Part shown: positions 20,788 to 32,201 of the stretch, piece after piece
How positions within the stretch are numbered: the first letter of the stretch is position 1
How the letters are laid out: every line of letters begins with the position of its first letter
DNA from: Symsagittifera roscoffensis
Taxonomy: Eukaryota; Xenacoelomorpha; Acoela; Convolutidae
Direction: 5' to 3'
DNA: 64,000 nucleotides
Assembly: GCF_963678635.1 (NCBI RefSeq)
Contig: NC_087064.1
Location: 59,838,338-59,902,337, forward strand
Notes under the pieces: generated by a model
The model's input: only the letters and a program-made list of their open reading frames with translations
Told to the model about the DNA's origin: nothing
Databases searched by the model: none
Position numbers and translations under genes: made by a program

Positions 20788-21804
20788 GTAAGTGTCTCTC
20801 TTTTTGATAGCCTCTTCTCCCCTTACCCTCATAAATCCCTTCCCTTATTATTGATTTTGGTGGAACGATTACACGCCAGACTGATTTGGGAAAATAAAGA
20901 CTTTTCTTTCCCGTCCTGAATGTTTACCACGAAATCCATAACTCAGCGATATTTGCAGATTTCACCAGTAATCCAAACCCTATGTTTATTGTCAGTAGAA
21001 CGAAATTGATACTTGTCAATTTTTCCTTGGCATCAGGTTCACATTTTTTGATCAAATAATAGAAATTTGATAACTTCATCTTAAATTGATTGTAATAGTT
21101 AAGTTATCAGATTTATAATGAAAACTACTTGAAAAATATTAAGGTGGTAACGATTCTAATCAAGTTCCGTCAAAAATAGTCAAAAATGATTAGTATTAAT
21201 TCTAACTAAACTTGCTAAATAGTTAGAAATAACCATAGCCTATTGGTAGAACCTGTATAAACACTTCTATTTCCCACACAAATTCCACTGATACATTTAC
21301 TCTTAAAAAATTTCCGTAGATGACTAAAAACAGCGTTGAAAACCAGAAAATTTATAAGCAATTTTTTTAAAGGACGAAAACACCACGCAGAGAATTTTCC
21401 GGCTCAATTTTGTGATTGACACAATTTCGAAACACTTAAATGTAAAATGAACATTTTTTTCAGGAAAAATTATAACTGATTGTTTTTCAAACACTTAATT
21501 TGGTGATTCATAATATCAAAACTCCAAGTCGCCGCTTTATCAGTTATGCTAATCTAGGTTCTTGAAAAAGTGACAATATCAGATAAAGTAACAGGTTCAG
21601 TTTTTGCCTATCTGTCAGCAAAATGAACCATCGGATGGTATTTAAGAAAGCAATTTGCTAATCATGCAATAAGTTCAGTAATGCAGATGAGAGTGATAAA
21701 AAAGTCAATCATGTTGATAAAAGCTTCATAGAGATAAAATTAACAGTTGGCTTCTTTTAATGATAGAACATCTTTTTTCAAACAAAGCAAGTTTCTGTAT
21801 TCAA
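20788..21804. other. AT-rich region, no gene recognised
   Basis: Scanned for splice-bounded exons and repeat ends; none supported. Confidence 0.45.
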
Positions 21805-22062
21805 CATGGGCGGATCTAGGAGTTTCTCGAAGGGGGATTTTCAAAAGTTTTCTGAAAATTTTATCGGCCTTTTTGTTGTCTAACTTGAATTTTCGAGCGC
21901 TCCCGGAACACTATAAAGACCCTTTTTGGCAAAATTTTCTGCGACACAGGCAATTAAAAAAAAAGGGTCGAAAAAACCGAAAACTTTGACAAAAAGCGCG
22001 TTTGTTTTTGGCGCGCGTTCCCCTTGAAAAGTTTTATATACTGGCGCCCAATTTATTACCAC
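21805..22062 (-). mobile_element. Truncated hAT-like element related to 2788-3095
   Basis: GGGCGGATCTAGG, TTTCTCGAAGGGGGATTTT and, further in, GGCGCGCGTTCCCCTTGAAAAG...TATATACTGGCGCC match the reverse complement of the nested element at 2788-3095. Only one terminus is present. The other end is missing or too diverged. Confidence 0.6.
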
Positions 22063-22655
22063 TTACGCATAACCGAGAAATATGAATTGAAGTAAGCATT
22101 TTTCAAACTCTTTCAACCATTAAATTTTTTGTAGATACAATTGATATGAAGCTTAAACAGGAGTGCTCCTATGAGAGCGAGCCCCGAATGTTCCGACTGC
22201 CTTTTAAGGTTTGTGGTGGTAGTGCTAGTAATAAATACGACGAAGTATATGGCGTGTTGATTATCCAAAAAAACCAAACTGGTAACTTTCAAACCCTCGT
22301 AATTTTACGAAAAACGATCATAGTTAAAATATTTTTTTAAAATTGACGTCTGCATCAAAATTTTCCTCATTATAAAAAAATTTTAGCTGAAATTGGTAAT
22401 TAAAAATTCAAATTTTGGTTTTAAAAAGTCCAAGAAAAAAACAGTATGAGCACAAACATTCCGTCACTTTCTTCAAGCTCGGAACAAAAATTTTTTTTCC
22501 CGGTTTTTAATTGAACAAAGTCTGCACACCTTTATGTCAAACTTATAGCCTTGCACTTTTCGCCTGGTTACAAAAACCGTGTACAAATCAAATAAATTTC
22601 CTCATAACAAAGTATATTTTTTATTAGATAAAGTTATGTCTTATGCTTTGCACTT

Positions 22656-23340
22656 GTAAAAAAAAAGGTAATAAATTGCCTTTTAATTTGGATTCGGTTT
22701 TCAAAACTGGATAATTTCTCTTCGTGTTTTCCTCACGCAACTTATTGCGTTGTTAAAGTTTTAACTTCAGAAAAAAAAAACAACAAAAAAAAACATTTTA
22801 AAATCCATCAGGCTCCCGACGAAAAGGCGTAGTTCTTATTTACTTGGTAAAATCATTGTTGATTCCATATTCAAAATTTTTATGAATCATAGTATGGCAA
22901 AAATGCACATATTTTGGTTGCCGTTTGCCATGTTCGATCGGCCTAGTTTTGGGGCAAATAACAGGGGGAAAACGCTCTATGCTCTGATCACCGCTATTAT
23001 ATTATTTTCAGCTTTGATTAGTGGTTTAAAAACTTGCCCTGTTTGCATGACAGTTTCAAGCGCGATTTTGTTTGCGTTCAGGGAAAAACTTTTAAAAAAG
23101 ATTACTTAATCAGTGTGAAACCCTGAGCAGATTAAATTTTAGTTTAACAAACATAAAAAAATAAACCAAAATTCAAACAAAATCCCACTATGCAATGTTA
23201 AGATTAAAATGATATTTTTTTTGCCTCTAGTAACGCGTTTCAGAGACTAATCATTTTGCTTTAGTTGAAATTGGATAGTTTTTTTCATATCAATTGAAAA
23301 TTTTTTTTTGAAATTCGTAAAATGAACTGTTGACTTTTAA
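22656..23340 (+). repeat. Unit X, copy 1 of a tandem X-Y duplication
   Basis: Matches 24821-25510 nearly base for base by eye, including TTCGTGTTTTCCTCACGCAAC and AACAGGGGGAAAACG. Copy 1 is separated from its Y partner (24493) by about 1.1 kb containing a family B element at 23856. Confidence 0.9.
22882..23109 (+). CDS. Uncharacterised 75-residue membrane-type frame inside unit X
   Basis: The frame starts at ATG with MNHSMAKMH and continues LPFAMFDRPSFGANNRGKT. It then has a hydrophobic segment YALITAIILFSALISGL, followed by KTCPVCMTVSSAILFAF and a basic tail KLLKKIT. By hand count about 47 of 75 codons are purine-first. The duplicate copy (25074-25265) keeps the central frame but has lost the first codons to a TGG-to-TGA change. 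No family is recognised. It may be a host exon or part of a mobile element's product; the single start and stop argue for a small complete ORF, but splicing cannot be excluded. Confidence 0.4.
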   Translation: MNHSMAKMHIFWLPFAMFDRPSFGANNRGKTLYALITAIILFSALISGLKTCPVCMTVSSAILFAFREKLLKKIT

Positions 23341-23855
23341 GAGTTGAAAACCCCACTAAGCGCAAACATTATTTTTTCCTAGAAGCCTGAACAAACATCA
23401 GAATACTAGTAGATTTATTTTGAGTTTTTAGTGTCGTTTTAGCAAAAATTTTTTTGCTATTCTAAAAAAAAATTATTCCTGGTTTGTTCTTTAAATGATG
23501 CTAACAAAAAATAGCAGAATGATTTAACCGGAATGCTAAGTTGTAAGAACCAATTTAACCAGATTTCTAAGAAACCAAGATTTTTGTATCAGGGCGAAGT
23601 CCAAAAAAGTCCGATTGTCGAAAACAAATATATTTTTGAATATTCTTCCCGCACCCTAATGTAAACACATATTGATGTATTTCTCATCTATTAACTGTTA
23701 AATGGAGCAATTAGCGAACCTCAATTCAATATGAAAGAATTCCTGAGCCGGCTTACCTCGCCGAATTTGATACGCTCATACAAAAACGTAAGCTTGCCAA
23801 GCATTTTTTATCCTGAATAGGGAACACTAGCAAATTTTAAACCCACAGAAATTCA
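23341..23855. other. Insertion-derived AT-rich sequence inside the X-Y duplication
   Basis: No gene seen. Together with the following B element it interrupts the first X-Y unit. Confidence 0.5.
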
Positions 23856-24320
23856 AACAAGACTGCTCGTATATCGGGGTTAAGCCTTGAATGTTCCGAC
23901 TGTCTCTTAGTTCATATCGAATAGTTTTTGGGAAAAGAAAATAATGAAAACGTATTCATTTTGGGCAATATCAATGTGTAAAATTTTAAATCGTGCAAAA
24001 TTAGTACGACCAGTTAGCTAGCCTCAATTCAATTTGAAACACTTTTGTTGCGCGGAAAAATTCGCGACGCATAAAACTTCCCGATACGCTCTCAGAATTA
24101 ATGAATTAATTCTTCAAAACGCGCATAATTTAGTCCAGAACATTGCAAATTTGGCAATTTTCATAGTGAAATATCTATTTTTATTTGAACTCAGGAAGTC
24201 GCTAACTTTTATTTTCAATGGAGTATCAAAAAATTTTGTTGAAAATTATTATTTCGATTGGTGAAAATTGACTGAATAAAAAACCACACCGAGCATAAAT
24301 ATTCCGTTTTCTTCGAAAGT
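23856..24320 (+). mobile_element. Family B element, copy without nested insertions
   Basis: AACAAGACTGCTCGTATATC, a partly decayed hairpin, then AATGTTCCGACTG starts it. It ends ACCACACCGAGCATAAATATTCCGTTTTCTTCGAAAG. It lacks the AT expansion and hAT insertion present at 2345-3205 and so defines those insertions. Confidence 0.85.
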
Positions 24321-24492
24321 TTCTTCGAACAAAGACTGACCACAGGTGAAATACTTTCTTAGGTTTGCGCTTAGGGCATCAATATTTTCCAGATGCCATA
24401 AACAATTTATTTAAAATTTCAAATTTTCAAGCCGAAATTGTTCTGCATGCAAATTTGATTACTCTGTATATGGGTATATATGGGCAAAATCC

Positions 24493-24820
24493 TGAATGTT
24501 CCGTCTGTCTTTTAATTGATCTCAAAGAAGTTTTAGTAGTTTTTTCGCAAAGTTTTTGCAACTGGCTTGTTAGCATCTACCATTTTTTCTTTCCATAAAC
24601 TAATCTGGCGGAAGGAAAAATTGGGATTTTGATCAAAAACCATGTTTCTGTTTGCGTTCAAACAGACATTTTAGGAAATATGAGCAGCCATTGTTGAAAA
24701 CAACTCAAATTAAACGACTCCTTCTTTTTCCTTGATATCCATTAGGACCAATTTTGTCATCTCTGATGCTCTTTAAAATCGTTATTGTCACATTTGATGA
24801 TTGAAAAATTCTTTGAACTA
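24493..24820 (+). repeat. Unit Y, copy 1
   Basis: TGAATGTTCCGTCTGTCTTTT, GGCTTGTTAGCATCTACCAT and ATGAGCAGCCATTGTTGAAA recur in order at 25510-25835. The start resembles the AATGTTCCGACTGCCTTTT end motif of families A and B, so Y may itself derive from a family member. Confidence 0.85.
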
Positions 24821-25510
24821 GTAAAAAGAAGGTAATAAAGTGCCTTTTAAATTGGATTCCGTTTTCAAAACTGGATAATTTCTCTTCGTGTTTTCCTCAC
24901 GCAACTTATTGCGTTGTTAAAGTTTTTTACTTCAGAAAGAAGAACAAAAGTTTTAAGACCCATCAAGCTCCCGACAAAAAGGCGTAGTTCTTCTCTACTT
25001 GGTAAAATCATTGTTGATTTCCATATTCAAAAAATTTATGAATCATAGTATGGCAAAAATGCGCACCTTTTGATTGCCGTTTGCCATGTTTGATCGGCCT
25101 AGTTTTGGGGCAAATAACAGGGGGAAAACGGTCTATGCTTTGATCGCCGATATGATTTTATTTTCAGCTTTGATTAGTGGTTTGAAAATTTGTCCTGTTT
25201 GCATGACAGTTTCAAGCGCGATTTTGTTTGCGTTCATGGAAAACCTTTTAAAAAAGATTACTTAAGTGTGAAGCCCTGAGCAGTGTAAAGCCCTCAGCAG
25301 ATTAAATTTTAGTTTAATAAACATAAAAAAATAAACCAAAATTAAAACAAATCCCCACTATGCAATGTTAAGATTAAAAATATATTTTTTTTGCGTCTAG
25401 TAACGCGCGACAGAGACTAATCGTTTTGCTTTAGTTGGAATTGGATAGTTGTTTCATATCAATTGAAAAAAAAATTTGTTGAAGTTAGTAAAATGAACTG
25501 TTGACTTTTA
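24821..25510 (+). repeat. Unit X, copy 2
   Basis: Second copy of 22656-23340. It joins directly to Y copy 1 on its left and Y copy 2 on its right, showing that the ancestral unit was X-Y in tandem. Confidence 0.9.
25074..25265 (+). pseudogene. Damaged duplicate of the unit-X reading frame
   Basis: Same frame as 22882-23109 from LPFAMFDRPSFG onward. The upstream part is separated by an in-frame TGA where copy 1 has TGG. Both synonymous and non-synonymous differences are present. A shortened product could start at the internal methionine. Confidence 0.4.
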
Positions 25511-25835
25511 TGAATGTTCTGTCTGTCTTTTAATTGATCTCAAAGAAGTGTTAGTAGTTTTTTTGCCAAGTTTTGGCAACTGGCTTGTTAGCATCTACCA
25601 TCTTTTCTTTCTGTAAACTAATCTGGCGGATTTAAAAATTGGGATTTTGAACAAAAACCATGTTTCTCTTTGCGTTTCAAATGGAAGTTTTAGGAAATAT
25701 GAGCAGCCATTATTGAAAACAACTCAAATTAAACGACTCCTTCTTTTCCTTGATATCCCTTAGGACCCATTTTATCATCTCTGATGCTCTTTAAAATCGT
25801 TATTGTCACTCTGATGATTGAAAAACTCCTCCTCA
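25510..25835 (+). repeat. Unit Y, copy 2, with a local triplication of a short motif
   Basis: Matches 24493-24820. Beyond it GCTCTTTAAAATCGTT recurs around 25785, 25850 and in variant form at 25885, a small local tandem expansion. Confidence 0.8.
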
Positions 25836-25901
25836 AAATCGTTCGGTGCTCTTTAAAATCGTTCACCTCTGATGATTGACAAATGCTTTTTAAAATTGTT
25901 A

Positions 25902-26362
25902 ATATCATTAAAAAATTAAATGTAAAAATAAAAAAAAAAGTTTTTTTTTCTAAAATTTGAAATTTTTTCTGAAAACCATCCCACACCGCCATATAAAGTA
26001 CAAAAGGATAGATTTCGCTCCTTGTAACAAATCAATTATGGCAAATAAGCTTCTTTCAATCAGTTTGGAACGATTTCTAAGACGGATTGACTCTCCGCTT
26101 ACGCGTTAATAGCGCGAAATATATCCGCGCGGTAATAGTCCCAAATTGGCCAAAATGGCAATCTTTAAACCCCCATAACTTTACGAAAAATGATCACAGG
26201 TTAAATATCTTTTCAAATTTGAGCTCAGGACAAAAATAACTTTTGAATGATACAAAAAATTCCGTCAAAAATGACTAGTTAAAAAGTCGAAATTTGGCTG
26301 AAGAAAAAAACCCACCGCGAGCACAAATATTCCGTTACTTTCGATAGAAAACTCGGAACAAT
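25902..26362 (-). mobile_element. Family A element lacking its hairpin end
   Basis: In reverse orientation: ACCGCCATATAAAGTAC, CGCGTTAATAGCGCGAAATATATC, AGTTAAAAAGTCGAAATTTG, GCGAGCACAAATATTCCGTTAC, CTCGGAACAAT. The AACAAG...hairpin end is missing; the element begins within the T-rich part. Confidence 0.85.
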
Positions 26363-26387
26363 GAATTTACTAGCCAGAAAACCAGCA

Positions 26388-27088
26388 TGAAAGCAAGACG
26401 CGCAGAAAAAATGAACGTAAAATACGACAACTTTACGAAATTTCTGTTAAACGCATTTTTTCTCCTTGTTATAGAACGGTTTTTTACTTCTTCGTGTTAA
26501 ACGGTTGAAGAAAAAATCTCTTATTTTCAAAAGTTTAATTTGAGTTCTTAGAAAAATAATTTAAAATGTCGGAAACTACGGGATTCAGATTTGGATTTCC
26601 CTCACACCTAAGAATGACTTGATTTCTGCTACTATCATGTTGTTTTTAAAAATTAGGTAGCAAAAACTTCGCTTGAATCAATCGTATCGAAGTCGGAGCA
26701 AAAATGTAATTCTGAGGGGTATCTAATAAACTGTGGAACGCTCTTAAACTTTGAGAAGGATACGCCAGAGTTCCTTCTCATAAGCTGATGTATGAAAATC
26801 GAATGGAAAAGGAACGAACATTATATATGGTAATTATACTTCTATGACAGCCAAAACTATGCTGTTTTCCTTGCTGACCGTTGTCCCCGGTGTTAGCTGA
26901 GGTTTTTAAATTTTGTGACAAATTGGAATGTAAGCCGATGCATCAAGCAACACGAGCTTATTCAATTTATCAAAAAAGAATTATATGAGTGCAAAAACGT
27001 TGAAAATCAAGCACCTATCTGGTCAATTGGCCTAATGTTTTTGTTGGCTGTATGCATTTCCAAACGAGTAACAGGGGAGCGTAGCTAG
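26388..27088 (+). CDS. Coding-like block of at least three segments, unrecognised protein
   Basis: Directly after the A element an ATG at about 26388 opens MKARRAEKMNVKYDNF...LLNAFFLLVIERFF. A second segment after AAAAATTAG (about 26656-26790) reads VAKTSLESIVSKSEQKCNSEG...NFEKDTPEFLLIS, stop. A third after CCGGTGTTAG (about 26898-27088) reads LRFLNFVTNWNVSRC, HELIQFIKKELYECKN, then a hydrophobic SIGLMFLLAVCIS and KRVTGERS, stop. The segments are more than half purine-first. The basic N-terminus with a hydrophobic stretch and the C-terminal hydrophobic stretch suggest a membrane protein. A resemblance to tetraspanin ends was considered, but the spacing does not fit. Donor sites between segments are not clear, so this may be a decayed gene. 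Confidence 0.35.
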
Positions 27089-27978
27089 GAATTCACATCC
27101 ACTACTTTATATTAGAAAATTAATATTAGAATCTTCATTTTGTTTTTGCGATGTGAAATGAGAAATCCAGAGAAATTCATAGTCACAAATGGATGCCTAA
27201 AACTAAAGCAGAAGTAATGAAGTTAGATTTTAGGTGGTGCTATATTGAATTAGGTGTTAGATTGCTTAATATTTTTTTCATGCTTTACTTCATGAATTTT
27301 GAGTAAATTTGAATAAAAAAGTTGTTGTATAACGGGTCTAAGGGGGGGGGGGGGTTATTCTCATGATGAAGGCACCAGTTGATGGAAATTTTTCTACCAA
27401 TGAGAATCGTTAGACGTTCTTATTGCATGTCTACACATAACAGTCCCATGAAAAACCGTCCAATTCAAAACAATCTGGAAGAAATTTGAACAACAACGAA
27501 AAAAAAAACAGTCTCCAATACAAAGCAGTTCGGAAAAAAAGTTTCTGTGACAATTATTTTTAAAAGCCGGTAGGCCCAGAATTGTCTTTTGTTCAACTTA
27601 AATAAAACAAACAAAATAGAGACCGCCGCAATCGCGTCAACGTGTTGCGAACTTGCCAACAGAAGTTAGGACTCTGTATGAAAACAAGAGCCGGTTATCA
27701 CCGCACAGAGCGCCCACCGGTGACCTTAAGCCGACAGTCGGCTTAGTAGTCTTTGACTTCTTAAAATGAGTTTGTAATGTTTTGTATCGGCCTGGTTTTT
27801 GTCTTTGTTACTTATCATTATTTTCAGACCTCTTTGTATTGGACTATTTTGTATATGCACCCTCTATTTGCACAAATCAAGCCAAAATCAGCAAAAAAGT
27901 AATTTGAGCAATTTTGCTATCTTTTGCTGTGCAGTTTCTTAAAATATCGATCAAATTTTGGATTTTAGTTTCCAATTA
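27089..27978. other. Intergenic, with a poly-G run and a strong hairpin
   Basis: No exon supported. It contains 13 consecutive G at 27342-27354 and a moderately GC-rich patch at 27640-27750 with the hairpin listed next. Confidence 0.5.
27727..27745. repeat. Perfect 9-bp hairpin with a 1-nt spacer
   Basis: TAAGCCGAC, A, GTCGGCTTA. It sits 3' of another palindrome, CACCGGTG. GC-rich relative to its surroundings. It does not match the histone-type stem-loop. Confidence 0.7.
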
Positions 27979-28513
27979 TTGTTCCGACTTTCGATACAAA
28001 AGTAACGGAATATTTGTGCTCGGAGTGGTTTTTTTTTCTTCAGACAAATTTCGACTTTTTAACTAGCCATTTTTGGCGGAATTTTTTTAATAGCATTCGA
28101 AAGCTATTGTTGTCGTGAGCTCAAATTTGAAAAGATATTTCACTTGTGATAATTGTTTGTAGAGTTATGGGGGTTTAAAGATTGCCATTTTGGCCAATTT
28201 GGGACAATTAACGCGCGATATATTTCGCGCTATTGACGCGTAAGCGGAGGATATTTAATCCGTCTTAGAAATCGTTCCAAATTGGTTGAAAAAAGCTTCT
28301 TTGCCATAATTGATTGTTACTATGAGCGACATCTATTCGTTTGTTCTTTATATGGCGTGTGGGGGAACGACTTCATAAAAAAAATCAAATTTTAGAAAAA
28401 AAAATTTTCATTTTATTTCTATACTTTTAATTTTTTAATGTTATTACTGCTCCATAAACCTTAAAAGGCAGTGGGAACATTCAGGGTTTTGCCCTCATAC
28501 GAGCAGTCTTGTT
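27979..28513 (+). mobile_element. Family A element, near full length
   Basis: TTGTTCCGACTTTCGATAC at the left; TTTTTAACTAGCCATTTTTGG, the internal palindrome GCGCGATATATTTCGCGC and TATGGCGTGTGGG inside; GGAACATTCAGGGTTTTGCCCTCATACGAGCAGTCTTGTT at the right. Confidence 0.9.
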
Positions 28514-29426
28514 CAATTTGGTTTTCAATTTTGATTTCAATTCAAGAAGTTAGTTTTTTCACTGCATCTTATATCCAGAATAAAAATCATTTATCTGCTG
28601 ACTTTACAATCAACCTATTTTTTTCTTTCAATTGCCGAGACTTAGTTGCTTAGTGTGAAAGTTTGCTATATCTTTGAGATTTTTCACTCAATTTCAATTA
28701 CTATCATTCAGTTTCTCCGTGATAAAGCAAGCCACTACGGCGAAGTTTTGAAGGAGCCGACAGCCCTTTATATGGTCTCGAATAATTTTTTGATAATCAT
28801 TAAACTTAGGTTGCAACAAAAAGTACAATAAAACTACAGTTTATTCTTTATTTTGAAGGCCTGAAGGATTAGACTGCTGCTTAGAGACTTTGAAACAAGT
28901 TTTTGTTTTCTTAATAAAAAAATGAGAAATTAGAAAAAACTGTATAAAAATTGTTTATGTTTTCTTTTCTTTTCTTCATTATATCTCACAATAAGTAAAC
29001 TTGAGAAGGATAACGCTTTATTTAGAGCAAAAAATTGGCCCTAGTTAAAATTGGAACGAATTGGTTTGCCGTTTACGCTTTATATATATATCGCTTTATC
29101 TCAAAATATATTGCGCGTTAATTATCCTAAATTGCTCAAATTGGCAGTGTTAAAACCCCTAAAAATTTTTTTAATGTTCACGGTAAATTACATGTTTTTT
29201 CTAGTTGTGTTCTTTTTAGATGGTACCGTCAAAATGATTAACTAAAATATCGAAAATTGCCTGGAGAAAAAATCACCCCGAGCGAAACACTCCGTGTATC
29301 TTATTGTACAAATGTTAAATTTTTGTTCAGACTCTTGGCAGGTTTTCAAACAATTTGCACTTTTTGTTCTGACCACTTGAACAATGTGAGGAACTTTGTA
29401 TTCGGGTGCGTTTTAATTCTTTATAT
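28514..29426. other. AT-rich; includes a diverged family A fragment
   Basis: About 29050-29340 keeps weak A-like motifs (GTTTGCCGTTTACGC..., AAAAAATCACCCCGAGCG, ACTCCGTG). No gene recognised. Confidence 0.4.
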
Positions 29427-29921
29427 TTTTGTTTTCCACGTAAAATCAGGTGCCACAAATGATCATCGGAATCAAGCTTTTGATTGAACGATACTAAATA
29501 ATTTGAAAAAGTTTCTCAGTATTGAAAACAACCTGTTTGAATTTTGGTCCAGTTTCGAGCATTAAAGGTTCGTCCAAATAAAATGTGCAGGCTTACAATA
29601 GCTTAATCATGCCTAATTTAAGCCGAGAAAACTTATACTCACTCGAGTAAAGTTTTTTTTTAGTTTCTTAGCGCCATTTTGGGGATCAAAAACTTCAAAA
29701 ATACAAAAATTTACAATTTTACTATTTTACAATTTTTTCTACATAAACTGTTTCTAATTGGCCTATTTGACTATCGCTGTCGGTTATATCTAATTGTTTG
29801 TTTTGTTCAGATCTTCCTGCATACCACAAAGAAAAAAAACGACGCTAATTTGAAAAAAAAAGTTTTTTTTTTAAACTATGGTCGGAACATTCGGTGCCAT
29901 TTGCACCGTAACCGGCTATTC
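29427..29921 (-). mobile_element. Family D element, reverse orientation
   Basis: Left edge TTTTCCACGTAAAATCAGG is the inverse of the D end motif. The right edge inverted reads GGATAGCCGG-like sequence, hairpin CGGTGC-AAAT-GGCACCG and AATGTTCCGACCATAG. The hairpin shows a paired T-A to G-C change relative to the copy at 12972. Confidence 0.8.
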
Positions 29922-30039
29922 TTATCTTTCCAATTTTAATTTTTTTAAAAAATATCATGTAAAAGGTTTAAATGTCCTTGGGTGGGAGTTTAATGGAGGT
30001 TTCGCGCAATTTTCGAGCTATTACTGCGTGTTTAAATGA

Positions 30040-30480
30040 AGCAGCAGAATCGTTGATAAATTTTTCACGAATAATTGTGTTGCTATAACAGTGACGCGAT
30101 CAATTGTTTCGCGTTTATCAAATGCAATTACCATGTTTCTCTCTGAAGGCATTGAAGACGTTGCTGTTTTCTTGTGCTTCCGAGAAGGATTTCCTAATCT
30201 TGAGGGAGAAAAATTTCACTGTGAAACAAAAATGTCTCTTCAAAAAACAATCCCCAATTAGAAAACAACGTTTTTCTTCTTTTCTGCCTTTAGTTCTGAG
30301 GACATTAAGGAGAAAAACAGATTTCGGGTTGTCAGAAGTGCGATTGTAGCAGTTTTTCAGGAAGCTTCTGTGGATTGATTTATTAATCACTTCATAAAAG
30401 TGGCGGATACTTTTATCTCAATGGCTATTAGGGGTGACAGAGGCAATGTTGAAAATGCTTCGAGTATTATTACAATGTGA
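30040..30480 (+). pseudogene. Coding-like block with one in-frame stop, unrecognised
   Basis: 30040-30261 is open and strongly purine-first (about 46 of 74 codons): ...AITVTRSIVSRLSNAITMF, LSEGIEDVAVFLCFREGF. After a pyrimidine-rich acceptor TTCTTCTTTTCTGCCTTTAG, 30294-30480 continues SEDIKEKNRFRVVRSAIVAVF. It then meets TGA at 30376-30378 and reads on FINHFIKVADTFISMAIRGD, NASSIITM, stop. More than two thirds of the codons in this second part are purine-first, the highest in the window by my count. This is best explained as a recently disabled gene or element-encoded frame. No family recognised. The donor for the first segment is unclear (GTGAAA within it has the wrong phase). Confidence 0.4.
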
Positions 30481-32201
30481 TAATTCATAAAAATATTTGC
30501 TGGCTCTGAATAATTGAAGCTGGACTGGTGATTTTTATTTAGACCAAGTCCAATTTTTTATTGCTTGTAAAAGTTAGAATGCATTTGAAGTCTTGTTTTT
30601 GTAAAGCCAGAATTTGTTAAGAGAAAAGAAAGCTAGAGAGTAATAATAAGTTTGGGATCTTGGGGCAGACTATCTACTCAAAAGGGCGAAATTTGTAACA
30701 TAAGGTAACTCATTGGGCATTTGTCTTGTTAGCAAGTTCCTGAATTTAGGTTAGACTTTTTAACTAGCAATTGTTTTACCGTGCTTTGAGTAAATATGCG
30801 TTATATGGTATCTGCAGACTTTCCTGATTAAGTTAAACCAAACGGTTTTTGCTATTAAACGAAATTCTTCGAAACATAAACCTTCAAAAAAGAGATCATT
30901 GTTTATGCTACAAGCAAAGACTCTTAAAGAATCTTAAACGGTAGAGTCTCCTATAACGAACATCCTCTTAATTTAGCTGATAATTTCTACGAATTTTCTC
31001 CAGTTTTTCACGGATTACGTACTTTGAATTTGAGCTCAACCGGTACGAAAATCGAAAATTTAACCGTAATCGCAACTGAGAAAGGTATGCCCAATCATGT
31101 GTGTACGTGATGGAAGACCACTTTCTTAAAAGGTCACTGTTGTAGGCGAATCATCTCTGATTTGGTTTATGTTTATCCGCTTAAGGAACACGGCGGTCGG
31201 AACAATGAGAACATGCATTTTTAAAGCTATCCTTGTTCTTTTTCATTCGGTAGAAGCTCAGAAAGTCTGCTTTACAATTTTGTCTGCTATTGTTCAGAAT
31301 ATTTTCCCATCATAACAATAGAAACTGAAGAAGTGGCAAATATTGTTTCTGTGGTTATGATAGAATATGAGCTAGATTTCGATTCATTTCCCTGTTTGCC
31401 GTAGGCGTTCTATGAGCCATCGTAGCTCATGCGTGATTCATGGAGCATTTTGTGCCATAATTTGCTTCTTTGGGGTTTAATTATTAAATACACTATAAAG
31501 CAAGGAAACAAACTTTTAAGTAATAACACCTGCAAAATTGCAAGGCAGCAGATTTCATTCAGTTGTTTTAGAAGATTTTTGAACATTTGTTATTTCCAAT
31601 TAGCCACTTTTCCACAAAACTCATTCAATTTTTACGTACTAATTATCATATAAAAGCATTTTCAAAGCTCTTAAATTGCCCAGAAATTGAATGAAAACAA
31701 AGACTTTTGATGACAAAATTTCATATTCTTTCTTTCTTTCAGAAGATCTTTTAATTAGCTGATTTTGTCGCAAAACCAGTCGAACATAGTTTGAGAAAAA
31801 AAGATTGCGAGAAATCAATGAGGAAAAGTATCACAAAAGAAAATTTGAAGGCATTTTTAAGGAAATGGTTAAAATCTTACAGGGTTTTTTGATTAATTTG
31901 TTTTTTTTTGCTGTCACGGATAGTTAATGTGCTTGCTTCTGTGTTAAGGAAAAAATTGAGCGAAATCGAAGAATACCTAAAGGTAATCTCTATTTAAAGC
32001 TCGATTTATCACAAAAACAATAGAAAAAGATGAATGAAATGAATTCGAATATAATCAAATGAACAGAGATGAGAGCCAACTATTTATAAATATGAAGAAA
32101 TGTATTTATATGAAGAACCTTTTGAAACTGAGAAATCCAAATACGGAAGATTTTTGACATTAACAATCAAATCAGTCTTTGTAGTTTTTCTTCAGTAAGT
32201 T
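30481..32201. other. AT-rich; contains a lone family D-type end
   Basis: About 31190-31237 inverted reads AACAAGGATAGC...TTGTTCCGACCG, a D terminus without the usual hairpin. A hairpin ATGAGC...GCTCAT lies at 31411-31430. No gene recognised. Confidence 0.4.

Noticed and set aside
26388-27088. Assignment as a tetraspanin
   Set aside because: The N-terminal KY and C-terminal C...FIKK patterns are suggestive, but the Asn spacing and the polar stretch before the last hydrophobic segment do not fit, and no CCG motif is present.
27727-27745. Histone-type 3' stem-loop or bacterial terminator
   Set aside because: The sequence does not match the histone consensus, and the genome is eukaryotic; kept only as a hairpin.
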